Shown here: positions 1 through 11,600 of the stretch, piece by piece | Numbering within the stretch: position 1 is the stretch's first letter | Layout: each line of letters starts with the position of its first letter | NCBI RefSeq assembly: GCF_018294505.1 | Contig: NC_057800.1 | Coordinates: 174,420,396-174,484,395, forward strand | From: Triticum aestivum | Lineage: Eukaryota; Streptophyta; Magnoliopsida; Poales; Poaceae | Length of the DNA: 64,000 bases | Direction: 5' to 3' | The notes under the pieces: model-generated | Databases searched by the model: none | What the model saw: only the letters and a program-made list of their open reading frames with translations | What the model was told of the DNA's origin: nothing | Made by a program: the position numbers and the translations under genes

Positions 1-239
1 GCAATGGGGGCACCTAGTTAATGAGCGCTTCTTCGGGAGCCTTGCAACGATCAGCGTTACTTGGCGCGCTCTCAGCCATTCGCCACGTGTCGTGCTCTGG
101 ACGCTCCTTCCGGATTTTGTTTTTTTAATTTTCCGCACCCGTTTTCAGGTTTTTAAACGGTTTTTTTCGGGGGTTTTTGACGTATTGATTTTCTCCCGGT
201 CTTTCTTAGCTTTTTGATCAAAAAAATCAAAAAAATGCG

Positions 240-783
240 CAAAAAAAACGCATTTTCTTTTTTCTTCTTTCGCGGAAGTCACTGTTTTTTTCGCGAGAGG
301 CACAGTTGTGCTTTAGCGAGAGTCACGGTCGTGCCTTTCGGAAACGAAAAAACGCGTTTTCTGTTTTTTCTTTCGCGAAAGTCACGGTTTTACTTCTGTG
401 AGAGGCACGGTTGTGCTTTCGCGAGAGTCACAGCCGTGCATCTTGGAAAGGGAAAAGCAAAATGCGTTTTCTATTTTTTTTTGCGAGAGTCACGGTTTTG
501 CTTCCGCGAGAGGCACGGTTGTGCTTTCGCGAGAGTCACGGCCGTGCCTCTTAGAAAGAGAAAAAATGCGCGATTTTATTTATTTTTTTATTTTGCGAGA
601 GTCACGGTTTTGCTACCGCAAGAGGCACGGTTATGCTCGCGAGAGTCACGGCCGTGCCTCTCGGAAACGAAAAAAACGTTTTTTGTTTTTTTTTCTTCCA
701 CGAGAGTCACGATTTTGCTTCCACGAGAGGTACGGGTGTGATTTCGCGAGAGGCACGGGTGTGCCTCTTTCGGAAAAGGAAAA
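240..783. repeat. Minisatellite of about 107 bp units, about five copies
   Basis: The word CGAGAGTCACGG recurs at 317, 422, 530, 640 and (as CGAGAGGCACGG) 747, giving spacings of 105, 108, 110 and 107 bp. Each unit holds three related sub-words (CGAGAGTCACGG..., CGAGAGGCACGG..., and a GTCACGGTTTTGCTTCC version) followed by an A/T-rich tract with GGAAACGAAAAAA. The Arg/Phe-rich open frames across this stretch are by-products of the repeat. Such units are common in Triticeae intergenic DNA; the parent element is unknown to me. Positions 1-239 hold only unassigned, partly T-rich sequence. Confidence 0.85.
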
Positions 784-1058
784 AACCGTGCTCCCGGTTC
801 GGTTTTTTCGCCCGGTTTTTTTGTGAAAAAAACATCAAAACCTATCAACATGGAATCTAGTTTTGAATATCTCGACGCGAGAAATCCAATGATGAAAACA
901 GTTCAAAATTTGAACGCATGGTTTAAAAGATAAAACATTTTGAATAAACGGATCTACAAAAAAGGAAAACTCACAGGTTGCGACAAGTGACGCGCTGCAT
1001 GTACGCAACTTGTCGCGATCTGAAAAAATGAAGTGTTCTTTGCAACGAGTACTCCTTA

Positions 1059-1331
1059 GACTGCTCACAGTGGGGAGTAACATAGAGTAGTAACTTGACG
1101 ATGTTATTATTCTATGTTACTACCTCCATAGTGGGTAGTAACATATGAGTGCTGTCATGAAAGAGTGTATTTATTAGGCAATAGACTCATTATGCCTTGA
1201 AATGTGTGATGTTACAGCAACTAGCTAAATTATCACAAACCCTTTTCTTCTCATTAATTAGCTGCCACATAAATAATCTTGTATTGAAATGTGTAATGTT
1301 ACTAATTAAGATACTCCCGTTATGACTAGTC
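1059..1331. mobile_element. Tourist/PIF-Harbinger-type MITE, 273 bp
   Basis: The ends are inverted repeats: GACTGCTCACAGTGGGGAG at the left and the complement of CTCCCGTTATGACTAGTC at the right. Both ends are flanked by the trinucleotide TTA (1056-1058 and 1332-1334), the target duplication of the PIF/Harbinger superfamily. A second internal inverted pair (GGGAGTAACATAGAGTAGTAAC and TATGTTACTACC) gives strong fold-back potential. There is no coding capacity. The family name is not certain, but the structure and TSD are seen directly. Confidence 0.8.
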
Positions 1332-1334
1332 TTA

Positions 1335-1635
1335 GTGATTTCGGAAAGCGACCGAGGCGCATGAGCGCCAGTTGCCAACCTTAAGGCGCTCAAAAGGATG
1401 CCCCTTTGCGGCAAAAGGATGCCCCTTCGTACAGGGGACGAACTAATTGGCCGGTCCATGGCCGACACCGCTCGTCTGTAACAGGAAAAAATAAGGGGAC
1501 GAAGAAACTTTCCAGAGGAATCGAACTGCATACCTTTCAGTAATGAGGTCCTGTTGATTGCCATGCGCGAGCTGAGGATTATTACTGACCAATATGCAGC
1601 GCTAATGTCTAAGAACTAACAGAAGTGCCAGAACT
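1335..1635. other. Unassigned spacer
   Basis: No gene is recognised. It contains a short direct repeat (AAAGGATGCCCCTT twice, near 1395-1430) and the phrase GGCCGGTCCATGG near 1450; a similar phrase returns at about 2331 and, as GGGCTGGTCCA, at about 8394, each time beside A-rich or T-rich tracts. This suggests pieces of one repeat family, but I cannot name it. Confidence 0.4.
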
Positions 1636-2290
1636 CTAACACATTTTGATTTTATTCGAAAAAATCTTGTAAATTATAAACAATTTTCTACAAGTTAAGT
1701 AACGTTCCAAAGTTTGCAGATTTTTCAAATTTGAAACTCCAATTTTTTTGAATATGTGAATAATTTTAAAAACAGAAACATATTTTGAAAATTTCTGAAA
1801 ATATTTTGAAAATGTGAACATTTTTTTGAATCTGTGAATATTTTATAAAAATGCGAATTTTTTTCTGAAAAATACGAACAAATTTTGAAAAATGGAGACA
1901 AATGTGAAATTCCAAAACTTTTTTGAAAATTTGAACAAATTTGAAAACGCAAGTATTTTTTGAAAATCACGAACAAAATTTTAAAAATGTGAACAAATGT
2001 GAAATTCCAAATATTTTTCGAAAATTTGAACAAATTTGAAAACATGAACAATTTTTGAAAATCATAAACAAATTTTGAAACAGCGAACAAATTCTCAAAA
2101 TACAAAAACAATTGTACATTTTTTGAAAAGAACAACATGTCTTTTGAAACCTGAACAAATAAATTCGAACATTTTTCAAAGCCGAACAAAGTATTGAATA
2201 TGTTGAACTATTTCTGAAATTGCGATTTTTCTAAAACAAAAATAAAAGAAAGAAAGAAAAACAAAAATGAAAAAAAAACGCGAAAAAAAG
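1636..2290. repeat. A-rich degenerate array (TTTTTGAAAATTTGAACAAA words)
   Basis: The stretch is made of drifting 20-30 bp words such as TTTGAAAATTTGAACAAATTTGAAA and GTGAACAAATGTGAAATTCCAAA. Two longer near-copies (about 1880-1960 and 1985-2065) share the phrase GTGAAATTCCAAA...TTTGAAAATTTGAACAAATTTGAAAAC. The Phe/Lys-rich frames here are translations of low-complexity DNA. Arrays like this occur inside large plant DNA transposons and around LINE-derived repeats; I see no diagnostic termini. Confidence 0.75.
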
Positions 2291-2404
2291 AAACAGATGC
2301 TAGACAATCTATTGCAAGCACCCGTCATGGGCCGGTCCATGAACGATCGATGGGTTTGCGGGAGGTCGACATTTTGCCGCAGAATGCGGCGAATAGGGTT
2401 TTCT

Positions 2405-2870
2405 GTAAAAGACTGGAGTTTTTTTTAATTTTCTTTTTTCTGTTCCTTTCGTTCTTTGTTTGGTTTTCTTTTTTGTCCGTCTTTTTTTTTGTTATTATAA
2501 TTTGTTTTTTCTTTCCCTTTGTTTTTTATGGTTTTTAATTCTATATTCTTTCATTCGTTCTTTGTCATTTCTTCTGGTTTCTTTTTGTTCTTCTTTTTGT
2601 TTCCTTTTGTTTTTCATTCTGCATTCTTATATACACGATCAACATTTTCTCAAATACTTTATGAACATTTTTTAAATACTTGTTCAACATTTAGTTATAC
2701 ATGATCAATATTTTTTTAAATACCTGTTTAATGTTTTTCAAGTACTTGTTCAACATTTTTTTCAGATACTTGTTCACAATTTTTCAAAATCCTTGTCCAG
2801 CATTTTTCAAATACATTTTCAACATTTCTCAATACTTGTTCAACATTTTGCAATGTTTTCGGAAGAGTAG
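2405..2870. repeat. T-rich tract and TACTTGTTCAACATTTTT array
   Basis: A run of T-rich sequence (2405-2630) passes into about eight degenerate copies of a 27-bp word reading roughly TACTTGTTCAACATTTTTCAAA. Its base composition and words approximate the reverse complement of the A-rich array at 1636-2290, so the two arrays sit head to head around a 115-bp centre that contains GGGCCGGTCCATG. Confidence 0.7.
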
Positions 2871-2873
2871 CTT

Positions 2874-2878
<5 letters not shown>

Positions 2879-2922
<44 letters not shown>
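2879..2922. repeat. (AT)22 microsatellite
   Basis: Uninterrupted AT dinucleotides for 44 bp. It is followed at once by three copies of GATCACGGGAT (about 2925, 2949 and 2999), two of them preceded by CACTATTCT. Confidence 0.95.
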
Positions 2923-2925
<3 letters not shown>

Positions 2926-2960
2926 ATCACGGGATAAAACACTATTCTGATCACGGGATA

Positions 2961-3197
2961 AACTGCTCTTAAACCGCTTATATATATAAACACTATTCTG
3001 ATCACGGGATCAGAATAATATTCTGATCACAACATGAACTTTCCGAGTAACGCGTCTGACCTTTTTCGAGTACTAGGTTGAACTTCAGCTAAAAGGTGTC
3101 CAAATGGGGCTTGTGATATGCCGTTGGAAAGCTATGGACATCAGTATCATGACCCAAGTTAAATTTTTGGCAAAATGTAAGCGGTTTAAGAGCAGTT
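2961..3197. repeat. Perfect 20-bp inverted repeat, 197-bp loop
   Basis: AACTGCTCTTAAACCGCTTA at 2961-2980 is the exact reverse complement of 3178-3197, with a few further matching bases on either side. The loop contains the first copy of the GTTGGAAAGC array word. No coding sequence is seen. Confidence 0.85.
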
Positions 3198-4080
3198 TTG
3201 AAAATCGTTTTTTCTTCATACAAAAAACGTGAATCGTATTTTCGATCGCATTTTTAAACTGTTTATCGGAATGGGGCAAATAATATGGCGTTGGAAAGCT
3301 GCTGCAAAACCGCTCCTTCCATATGTTGAAAGTTTTCTCTAATTCCCTACGGTTAAAGAGTAATTCAGAAAATCGTAGAATTTCGCAAACCGAACAGCCG
3401 AGTTCGTTTTTTTGATGTCATTTCTAAACGGCTAATCCAATTAAGGCAAATAATATGGCGTTGGAAAGCTTATGAAAATGCGCTACTTTTTCATGTTAAA
3501 AGTTTTGCCTAATTTTGAACAGTTTAAAAGTAATTTAGAAAACGGTACAACTTCCATCAAGTTCGTATTTTTGAGCTAAGTTTTTAACCGTACGTCCAAA
3601 TGCAGCAAATGATATGGCGTTGGAAAGCCTGAAGAAATGCGAAACTTTTTCTATATATTGTTTCTCCTAATTCATTACGGTTTTATGTCAGTTTTGAAAA
3701 TGGCTAAAAACGTATTTTTGCCGTAATTTATACAAACTTTATCGGAATGAGGCAAATAATATATCGCTGAAAAGCTACGGAAAATGTGAAACTTTTTCAT
3801 GTTGATGGTTTTCTCTGAGTCCTAGATGTTTTTATGTAATTTCGAAAACGGCGAGATCACTCGTTCTGCCTTTATTTTGAAACAGATTCTTCGAAAATGC
3901 ACCGCGTGAAGAACCTGACCTTCTTGGCGTGCGCACCTGAGCTTCACTCTATTTTTTACGTGTTTTTTGCCCGCAACTCTCCATCCACTGCTCGTAGCTC
4001 TCCATCCACTCAACGAAATTAAGCAAGTGATATACCGATGGAAAGCTGTTGTAAACACGCAACTTTCCCGTGTTAATCAT
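3080..4080. repeat. Degenerate tandem array with ATATGGCGTTGGAAAGC core
   Basis: The core phrase (GCAAATAATATGGCGTTGGAAAGCT and variants) ends at about 3132, 3299, 3469, 3628, 3775 and 4046. Spacings are 167, 170, 159, 147 and 271 bp, the last probably two units. Between cores lie A/T-rich phrases such as CATGTTAAAAGTTTT and AGTTTTGAAAA. The array is strongly diverged, so it is old. No reading frame is credible. Confidence 0.8.
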
Positions 4081-4099
4081 TTTTTCATACTCGCGACGG

Positions 4100-5960
4100 T
4101 TTTAAAAGTTTTTCATCTGAAATTCATTCAATGTAGTTGGTGAACTTCTGCTGTTCTCATGTTGAACTTCTGTGATATATTTTCATTTGTAATTTTCTCA
4201 TCCATTTCGTCAGTGTTACACAAATGATATTCTTTTTGTACAAACCTCTCTCACAATAAATTTTTTTTAACTTTCTCCGACCAAGGACTTGAACTTACAC
4301 AAATGATATTCCTGCCGTTTGGAAGTAAATTAGAAAATGACGAGATCATGATTTCTGCCTTCATCGCGAATGGAAATGCACAGCGTGAAGTAGTTGAACT
4401 TCTCGGGCATGTCTGTTTGAACTTCACTCTATTTTTGACGTGTTGTTTTTTGCACTGCGTGAAGTAGTTGAACTTCTCGGGCATGTCTGTTTGAACTTCA
4501 CTCTATTTCACTTTATTGTATTTTTCTTATATGAAATACACACCATCTAGCCATTTTCACGTTGAACTTCTGTGATGTATTTTCGTTTATAATTTTCTAA
4601 TCCATTCGTCGGTGTTACACAAATGATATTCCTTTTGTACAAATCACTCACACAATAATTTTTTTGAACTTTCTCCGACCGAGGACTTGAACTTATAACA
4701 ACAAAACTTTCAGTCTTTGCTTTTGTTATTCTTTTTTTAATACAAAATGCACACCGTGTAGTACGCGAACTTCTGGTAGTTATCAAATCCGAACTTCTCT
4801 CGGTTACGTGAAAATATCTGAGTTTTTTATGAATATTAATCTGATTTTTTAATCTTTTTTATGAATTTTTGAAGCGGTCTATTTTTAAAAAGTTGAACTT
4901 CTTGTTATTTTATTTTTGAACTTCTAGTTTCCATTCTTTATTAACGAGGTAAATCTGAGTTTTATATAATCATCGAAATTCTCCATCTTTTTAATATGGA
5001 CTTTCTAGTTTTATTTTTTCTTAATATTTTTTATAAAATTTTGAAGCGGTCTATTTTTAAAAAGTTTAACTTCTTGTTATTTTATTTTTGAACTTCTTGT
5101 TTCCATTCTTTAATACGAGGAAAATCTGAGTTTCCTATAATCATCGAACTTCTTATTATTTTATTTTTCTAATATGGTTAAAATTTTGTTTCGAAAAGAT
5201 ACACCAATTTGTTTTAACCGTTTTTTGAAATAGAGCATATGATATACCGTTCGGAATAGAGCATATGATATACCGTGTGGAAAGTTGTTGAATACATGGT
5301 GAACTTCTCTCACAAGAATTTTTGAACTTTCCCGGGTCGAGCACCTTAACTTCTAGCGACAAAAAAATTTAGACTTTGCATTTTTATTCTTTTGTTCTCA
5401 TACGAAATGCACACCATGCAATACATGAACTTCTAGCAGTTATCAATTTGAACTTCTCTCGTGATTGAGATAATTATTTGAAAACACCAAAAAAACAACA
5501 TCTTCTTATGTGTTTTGGACATCTAAATACACGGTGTACCTCTCTCACAAGAATTTTTGAATTTTCCCGGACCGAGAACTTGAACTTCTAGCAACAAAAA
5601 TTTTAGCTTTGCCTTTTTATTATATTTTTCTCATACAAAATACACACCATGCAGTACGTGAACTTCCGGCAGTTATCAGTTTGAACTTCTCTCATGATTG
5701 AGATAATTATTTGAAAGCACCAAAACAACATCTTTTTATGTGTTTTTGGACATCTAAATACACATGAACCTCTCTCACAAGAATTTTTGAACTTTTCTGG
5801 GCCGAGCACTTGAACTTCTACCAACAATTTACTTTGCCATGAATTTTCCATTGAATCTCTTGTACTTTTTTTCCACAATGATTTAACTGACGACACCATA
5901 TACATCATCATCGGGCCATATATAGTCATGAATCTTTTTATGTTCCTCACTACAAATCAC
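4100..5960. repeat. TTGAACTTCT-word array with longer direct repeats
   Basis: The word TTGAACTTC recurs more than 20 times. Longer internal direct repeats include a block containing GTAGTTGAACTTCTCGGGCA at about 4390 and again at about 4462, a block containing TTTTGAACTTTCCCGG near 5320 and 5560, a related TTTTTGAACTTTTCTGGGCC near 5788, and paired blocks at about 4870-5000 and 5040-5150. The minus-strand frames contain repeated CERSS-like peptides because of these repeats and are not treated as genes. Such arrays are frequent in Triticeae DNA; the carrier is not identified. Confidence 0.75.
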
Positions 5961-6049
5961 ACAAAGTAATCATGAATGTTTGAGAAATTGAACTTCTTTG
6001 TATATCACGCTCAACCATTGAAAGAAAGCTCTGGAAAAATTGGTACTTG

Positions 6050-6172
6050 CTTTAACTTTTTTTTGAGGCACAAACACAAAGACACACTAGGGCTAGAGAG
6101 CTTTGTTCCTCACCATATACTTTTTTTGAGGCACAAACACAAACAACTAATAAGAGCTAGAGAGCGAGGAAG
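6050..6172. repeat. Two-copy direct repeat, TGAGGCACAAACACAAA
   Basis: TTTTTTTGAGGCACAAACACAAA followed by an A(G)GCTAGAGAGC phrase occurs twice about 63 bp apart (about 6058 and 6121). It is short and has no associated gene. Confidence 0.7.
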
Positions 6173-6195
6173 CTTAACAAGTTACTACGTAATAA

Positions 6196-6349
6196 TCAAA
6201 CTACACTTTTGCTTGACCTTTTCTCCACACGTACTATAACTACTTCAAAAGTTGGTTCATCTATCGACCCATCTATTTCTGCCTTTCTGAACTCCTTGTA
6301 CTGCTGGTAGCGCTCAGGTAGTCCTTCCCACTCATGTTCACCTGCACAA
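6196..6349 (-). pseudogene. Unrecognised exon-like fragment
   Basis: On the minus strand a pyrimidine-rich stretch ending TTTTTGTGCAG is followed by GTGAACATGAG, a plausible 3' splice site. It opens into a frame of about 50 codons containing WEGLPERYQQYKEFRKAEID and a stop at 6196. The peptide has a natural-looking composition, unlike the surrounding repeat translations. I do not recognise the family. It could be a captured or decayed exon; no matching neighbouring exon could be joined with confidence. Confidence 0.25.
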
Positions 6350-6399
6350 AAATTATATACTAGTGTAAACAATACAGGTACATATCCCAATTAAACAAA

Positions 6400-7720
6400 A
6401 TTCTTTTTTTGTAAAGGTCAAACTAATCAGAGTAATTTGAATAGCAGGAACATTTATAGCCATGTAGTGTCCACTGATTGAGGACTAGGAGGACTAAACC
6501 TGACCTTCTCTGTGGGAAGAATGAGAGATCAACAGCGTCTCGCTGTCGAGCAACAAAAAATCGAAACAAAATATGAACCTATCTCTGGAAGGTCAAAACG
6601 GTCTCCACAGAAGATTGGGTGTGATGGTCCCGCCGTCGCTCGGGTTGTGCACGACAGCGGGTCAGGAGATAGCCCGCATCAGCGGGGCGCAACGATGAAG
6701 GCCACCACTGGCAACCCCTGAAGGTCAGGTATCGGTATGGTGCAGATCAGCATTGGGGACACGTGGTTGGCCGGATTCGTGGAAGAGCAGGGGCATGCGA
6801 CACACACCTAGTTTATGAACGAAAAATGTAAGACAAGTTTTCACGTAATTTTTTCTGTTCATGGACAAATCACCTCATCAAACTAACATAGTTTTCAAGA
6901 ATTTTAGAGAGAGGAAGAAGAAGGAGAATGGTGGTCAGGGCTAGCCGTGAGAGGTGGAGGTGCAAAACGGGGACTTCACCAGTCGGATTCAAAGGAGTCA
7001 GAAGAGCACCAGGGGCAGTGGCGCTGCTCTCCAGAGTCAGATAAGAGGGGGATCGGGGGAGTTGAAGCACATTGGGTTGCGGCGACCTTGTATTGCGGCG
7101 TTGAACAGCCTTTGATGCTGCGGTGAAGGGAGGCAGGCACATCTTCGATTCCACAAGACATGTATGATCCAAAAGAAGCACCATTTGTCAAACAACGCCC
7201 TCAATGATCCTCTCATCACCTCATAAAGCCAAAAAAATAGCTTACAAATCTCTGAGGAATTTTACGACTCTGTGGTGAGTGAAGGAAGAATGACTGGTTT
7301 CAGTCCCGCCAGTCTATATATTGGGCACAGCGGGTACTCATTTGGGGCCTGCCAAAGCAGCAGTAAACGAAACGTGTTAGTGCATATTTGAAATGTGTCC
7401 GCCCAGGGACCGAATACTTTGCAACCCACTAATACCGAATGAAGGAAAATACTAACCATTGCAGCAATTTAAGTCAGTCACGAGGCGACGGGCTTTAGAT
7501 ATACAGCCTAGCCAATGCTTCTTCCATGCATGGCTAGTACTCTGTCTGACTTGTTGCAAGTCAATCGACAGCACTCCAACGGCGAAAACAATAGCCACCA
7601 ACAGCACATGTCTGACTTGAAGAAGGAAGAAGGGAGGAAGTAGGACGGCGCTGCGTAGGAAGTTGGGCGGCAGCGCGCTAGTTGCGTAGCCGAGGGAGGA
7701 AGCAGAGCGGCGACGCGTGA
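6400..7720. other. Unassigned sequence, no gene recognised
   Basis: Mixed-composition DNA with only short frames on both strands. None shows a recognisable domain or a convincing chain of splice sites. No transposon termini were found here. Confidence 0.5.
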
Positions 7721-8300
7721 GATGCAAAGCTCAGAGAGGTAGCAGGGCAGAGGCGACGGCGCCGGAGGGATCAACGACGGAGTATGGGAGAGGTCTTTCA
7801 CGGCGGCCAACTGCAGGTCCTTGTCTCCTCCGGCTGAAGGTCAACGCCTCCTCCGGCTGCAGGATATACACAAAAAGCTTGTGTGCACCGAGGGTAGCTC
7901 AATGCGGAGACTCTGGCAGCAACATGGAGGAAGAGGGGCATCAACAACATGGAGGAGGGCACTTATCCGCACAGTGGCGCCGGATCCGGCAGGTCTCCCG
8001 AGAGGAGGAAGGTGGGAGAGCGGGGTGGCGTTGGTGGCTCTCACGCCGGTGGTGGTAGAGGAGGAAGGCCGCAGCAGGAGAGCAGGAAAGTCGCAGGAGC
8101 AGAGGAGGAAGGTCGCAGGGCTGGTGGATCTCCGGCGATGGAGGTTGTGGCGCTGAGCCACGCGCAGCCATCGCAGCAATGCGGCGGCGGTACCACGGAG
8201 GCGCACGAGCAAGGTGGGCGGCGGCGGGGTCTCTTTGTAGGGGTGCGGCGGTGGGATCTCTTGGGAGGGGGTGCGGCAGCGTGGTTCTCCGGGGATTAAA
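7720..8300. other. GC-rich stretch with overlapping frames on both strands
   Basis: The stretch is rich in GGCGG, GAGGAAGG and CGCAG words, so open frames of 110-217 codons arise by chance on both strands in several phases. They are low-complexity (Gly/Arg-rich on +, Pro/Arg/Ala-rich on -). No domain is recognised. It passes at 8300 into an A-rich tract and a GTGGGCTGGTCCA phrase like the one near 2331. Confidence 0.5.
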
Positions 8301-8475
8301 GTATAAAAAATTAAGAAAAGAAAGCAAAAACCAAAAACCAAAAACATGAAAAAGAACAAAACAGAAAATAAACAGGTGTTTCCCCCCGCACGTGGGCTGG
8401 TCCAGATGCTCACGCGCTTCAGCGGGTCAGACCCCTCGACTCGCTGAACACGAGACATATCGATGCCCGTAGAAG

Positions 8476-8488
8476 ACCATACCATAGC
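8476..8488. repeat. LINE target-site duplication, left copy
   Basis: ACCATACCATAGC, identical to 14886-14898. The pair flanks the LINE exactly and defines its ends. Confidence 0.9.
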
Positions 8489-8653
8489 TATCAAAGGGCC
8501 ATAGGCCGTTCTTTAATAAGAAGTAAGGGGGAATACAAGAGGCAAGACAGTCTAGGTGCTCTAGAGCTGTCTGCTGACAGAGTATGAACTCTGAAGAAAC
8601 AAAGAAAGCAGGCCCAACCTGAGCCCACACGAAGACTAGAAAAGAGAAGAAAC

Positions 8654-11600
8654 TAAAAGAGATCGCTAACATAGCCAGCAGCTCTCCAGGCCCTAATATC
8701 ATCTCTGATTAGATCCAGCAACCTGTCAATGCTACACGCCATATGCTCAAAAATCCTGGCATTCCGTTCCTTCCAAATCCTCCAGTGCAGCAGTATGGTA
8801 ATGGTGTCAAAATTGCGCCGATCGTTCTTGGGAACCTCCTTTGTTGCAGTCAGCCACCAGTCTTCAGTACTGATGAAACTATCATTCGGAGTTCGAAAAA
8901 ATCAGTGTGCGTCCATTCCCTGAATTTCATCCAAACCTGCTGTGTGTAGGCGCAATGCACAAAAAGGTGTGTATGGTCTTCATGAGTCAAGAGGCACAGC
9001 GGGCAGTTTCCATTAGAAGGCCAACCCCTACGCTCCAGGTTATCAGCCGTTAAGCACCTTCGATGTACGGCAAGCCACATAAAGAATTTGCATCTCGGAG
9101 GAGCCTTGGATCTCCAAATCGGCTTGTGGCAAGAAAAATGAACATTAGCAACAAAGAACACGCTATATGCACTGCTGACCAAGAACTTGTTGTCCGCAGT
9201 CCACTTCCAGAGTAGGCTATCTGGAACACCAACAGATAAAGAGACGCCTTGAATTATGTCCCAAACTTTGAGGTATTGAGCCATGGCCTGGACCGAAATC
9301 CCACCTGTGATACCCTTAATCCAGTTACGATTGTGGAGTGCCTCCTTGACAGAGCGCCCAGAATCCTTGACAAAGGAGAACAAAGTTGGAGCCAAATCCT
9401 CGATGGAGCATCCTCCACGCAGCCACTTGTCAGTCCAAAATTTGGCCCTCTGTCCATCCCCTAGACAGATTGAAGTGGCCACTTTAAAGAGGGATGAGAC
9501 CTCCTTTTCTTGAGCCTCTGGTAGCTGATGCCATGGCCTTTCCTCGGCCTCCCATCTCAAACATGGACACCGGCAGCGGAGAGCATAACCGAACCATTTG
9601 AGGTTCAGCACACCCAAACCACCACACACCTTGGGCATGCATACCCTAGCCCAAGGTAGCAGGCAGTGTCCACCACCTATATCGCTATCGCCTTTCCAAA
9701 TAAAACCCCGACATCTCCTATTGATGATCTTCGGTGCCCACGCTGGCAACGGCAGAACCGTCAGAAAGTGAATTGGCAGGGCCATGAGCACTGATTGGGT
9801 GAGTGTCAAACGACCCGCGGGAGCCATCAGCTTCGGTTTCCGACCCTTCATCTTGCATGAATACTTGTCAATGAGTGGTAAAATATCCTGACGCCGCAAT
9901 CTGAAAATCGACGGAGGCAACCCAAGGTACGGCAAAGGAAAGTGATTCGACTGACATGAGAAGTGCTGAGCCACACTGGCAGAAATAGAGTCGTCGCTCC
10001 TGATGCATGTGACAGTGGTCTTCTGCATATTGATGCAGAGGCCAGTTGCCTCACCGAACAGCCTAAGAATGGCTGATATAACCTCCATATCCCGCAAGCA
10101 AGGCCTAAAGAAGATAACTGCATCATCAGCGAAGAAGGAAGCTCTTGGAATGTTGAGAGGAAGGCTCAAATCTGACAGCAGTTTATTCTGCGTAGCCCAA
10201 AGGAGCATGGCTTGTAGAGTGTCCATGGCCAATATGAAGAGCGCCGGAGACATTGGGTCCCCTTGTCGCACACCGCAGCCAAGTGAGAATGGCTCGCAAG
10301 TCTCACCGTTGACCAATACTGATGAGGACGCGGTGCGCAGCAAGCCACATATCCAGGAGCACCAGCGCATGCCAAAACCCCTCCTGGTCAAGATTTGAAT
10401 TATGAACTCCCAAGATAAAGTATCAAAAGCTTTGGAAATATCGATCTTCATAAGCACTGCAGGGGAATTCTTTCGATGGAGTAGTCTGGCCACATTACGA
10501 ACAAACTTGAAATTCTCATGTATGCTCCTCCGATTAATGAATGCACTTTGGACTTGTGAGATAAGCGATGGCAGCAAGGGAGCAAGCCTCACAGCCAGAA
10601 CCTTAGCAAAGATTTTAGCAGCCCCATGTATTAAATTGATCAGTCTGAAGTCGGCCACTTGCAGAGAACACTCCTTCTTGGGCAGCAAAGTGATGATGGA
10701 TGAATTAAGCCGACTAAAGGAAGCAAAATTGCTCTTGTAGAGCTCTTGCATAACCACCATAAAATCCTTTCTGATGATATCCCAGCAAACCTTGTAGAAT
10801 AGACCCGAGAAGCCATCTGGCCTAGGGGCATGGTCAGAGGGCATCTCCATGCTCACTTGTTTGACCTCTGTGTCAGTAAAAATAGCTTCAAGGCCGCTAG
10901 CCAAGTGTGGGGGGAGACAATGGATGTTGAGCTGGCCCAGCTTCAAGGAAGATGTCAACTGTGCAGGTGTGCCCATCAGACCACAGTAGAAGTCCCGCAC
11001 CAGATCAAGTTTATCTTCCGGAGCCGAAACCGTGCGCTGACCATCTCTAAGGAAAGGGATCCGATGCTTCCGCCTAGGACCATTGGCCTTCATGTGAAAA
11101 TATTTCGAATTAGCATCTCCCTCCTTTAAGTCACGTATCTTTACCCGCTGGCACAGCCGGACCCTTTCACAAGAAGCAAGCGCGAGGCATTTACCCTTCA
11201 AGAAAGCTTTAAGGCGACGTTCCTCCTCTGACAGGGATCTGAATTCCTGCGCGCAATCAAAGCGCAAGATCAACTCGTTTGCAATTTGAAATTGCAAATT
11301 CATGAAGTTTTGTTTCCTTTGCCCCCAGCTTCTAAGTGCCTTAGCAGTACGTTGTAGCTTGATGCTGAAAATCAACATAGGATCATTAGCAAAAACCTCT
11401 TCTTCCCAGGCAGCTTTAACTGTGTCCATAAACCTTGGCAACTTGACCCAGAAATTTTCAAACCGGAAGCGGCAAGATTTCGGCCGAACAGAAGAGCAGG
11501 TCAGCAGTAAAGGACAATGATCTAAAATGCTAGAGCTGAGTGGCAACAGATCACTGATGGGGTAAATATCCTCCCATGCATTATTAAACAGTAAACGGTC

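Noticed and set aside
214..860. Overlapping Arg/Phe-rich open frames on both strands
   Set aside because: They are translations of the 107-bp minisatellite in several phases and show no domain or codon bias.
2701..2937. 78-codon frame ending in alternating Ile/Tyr
   Set aside because: The tail is a translation of the (AT)22 microsatellite.
3080..5960. CRISPR-like or satellite-centromere array
   Set aside because: Unit length varies, units are strongly diverged, and there is no spacer structure; it is an old degenerate plant repeat.
1..6000. A large CACTA transposon covering the arrays
   Set aside because: The array types are often seen in such elements, but no CACTA-type terminal repeats or transposase were found.
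7720..8500. Frames up to 217 codons on the minus strand and over 110 codons on the plus strand
   Set aside because: GC-rich low-complexity DNA opens several frames at once; no domain, no start context and no splice structure was convincing.
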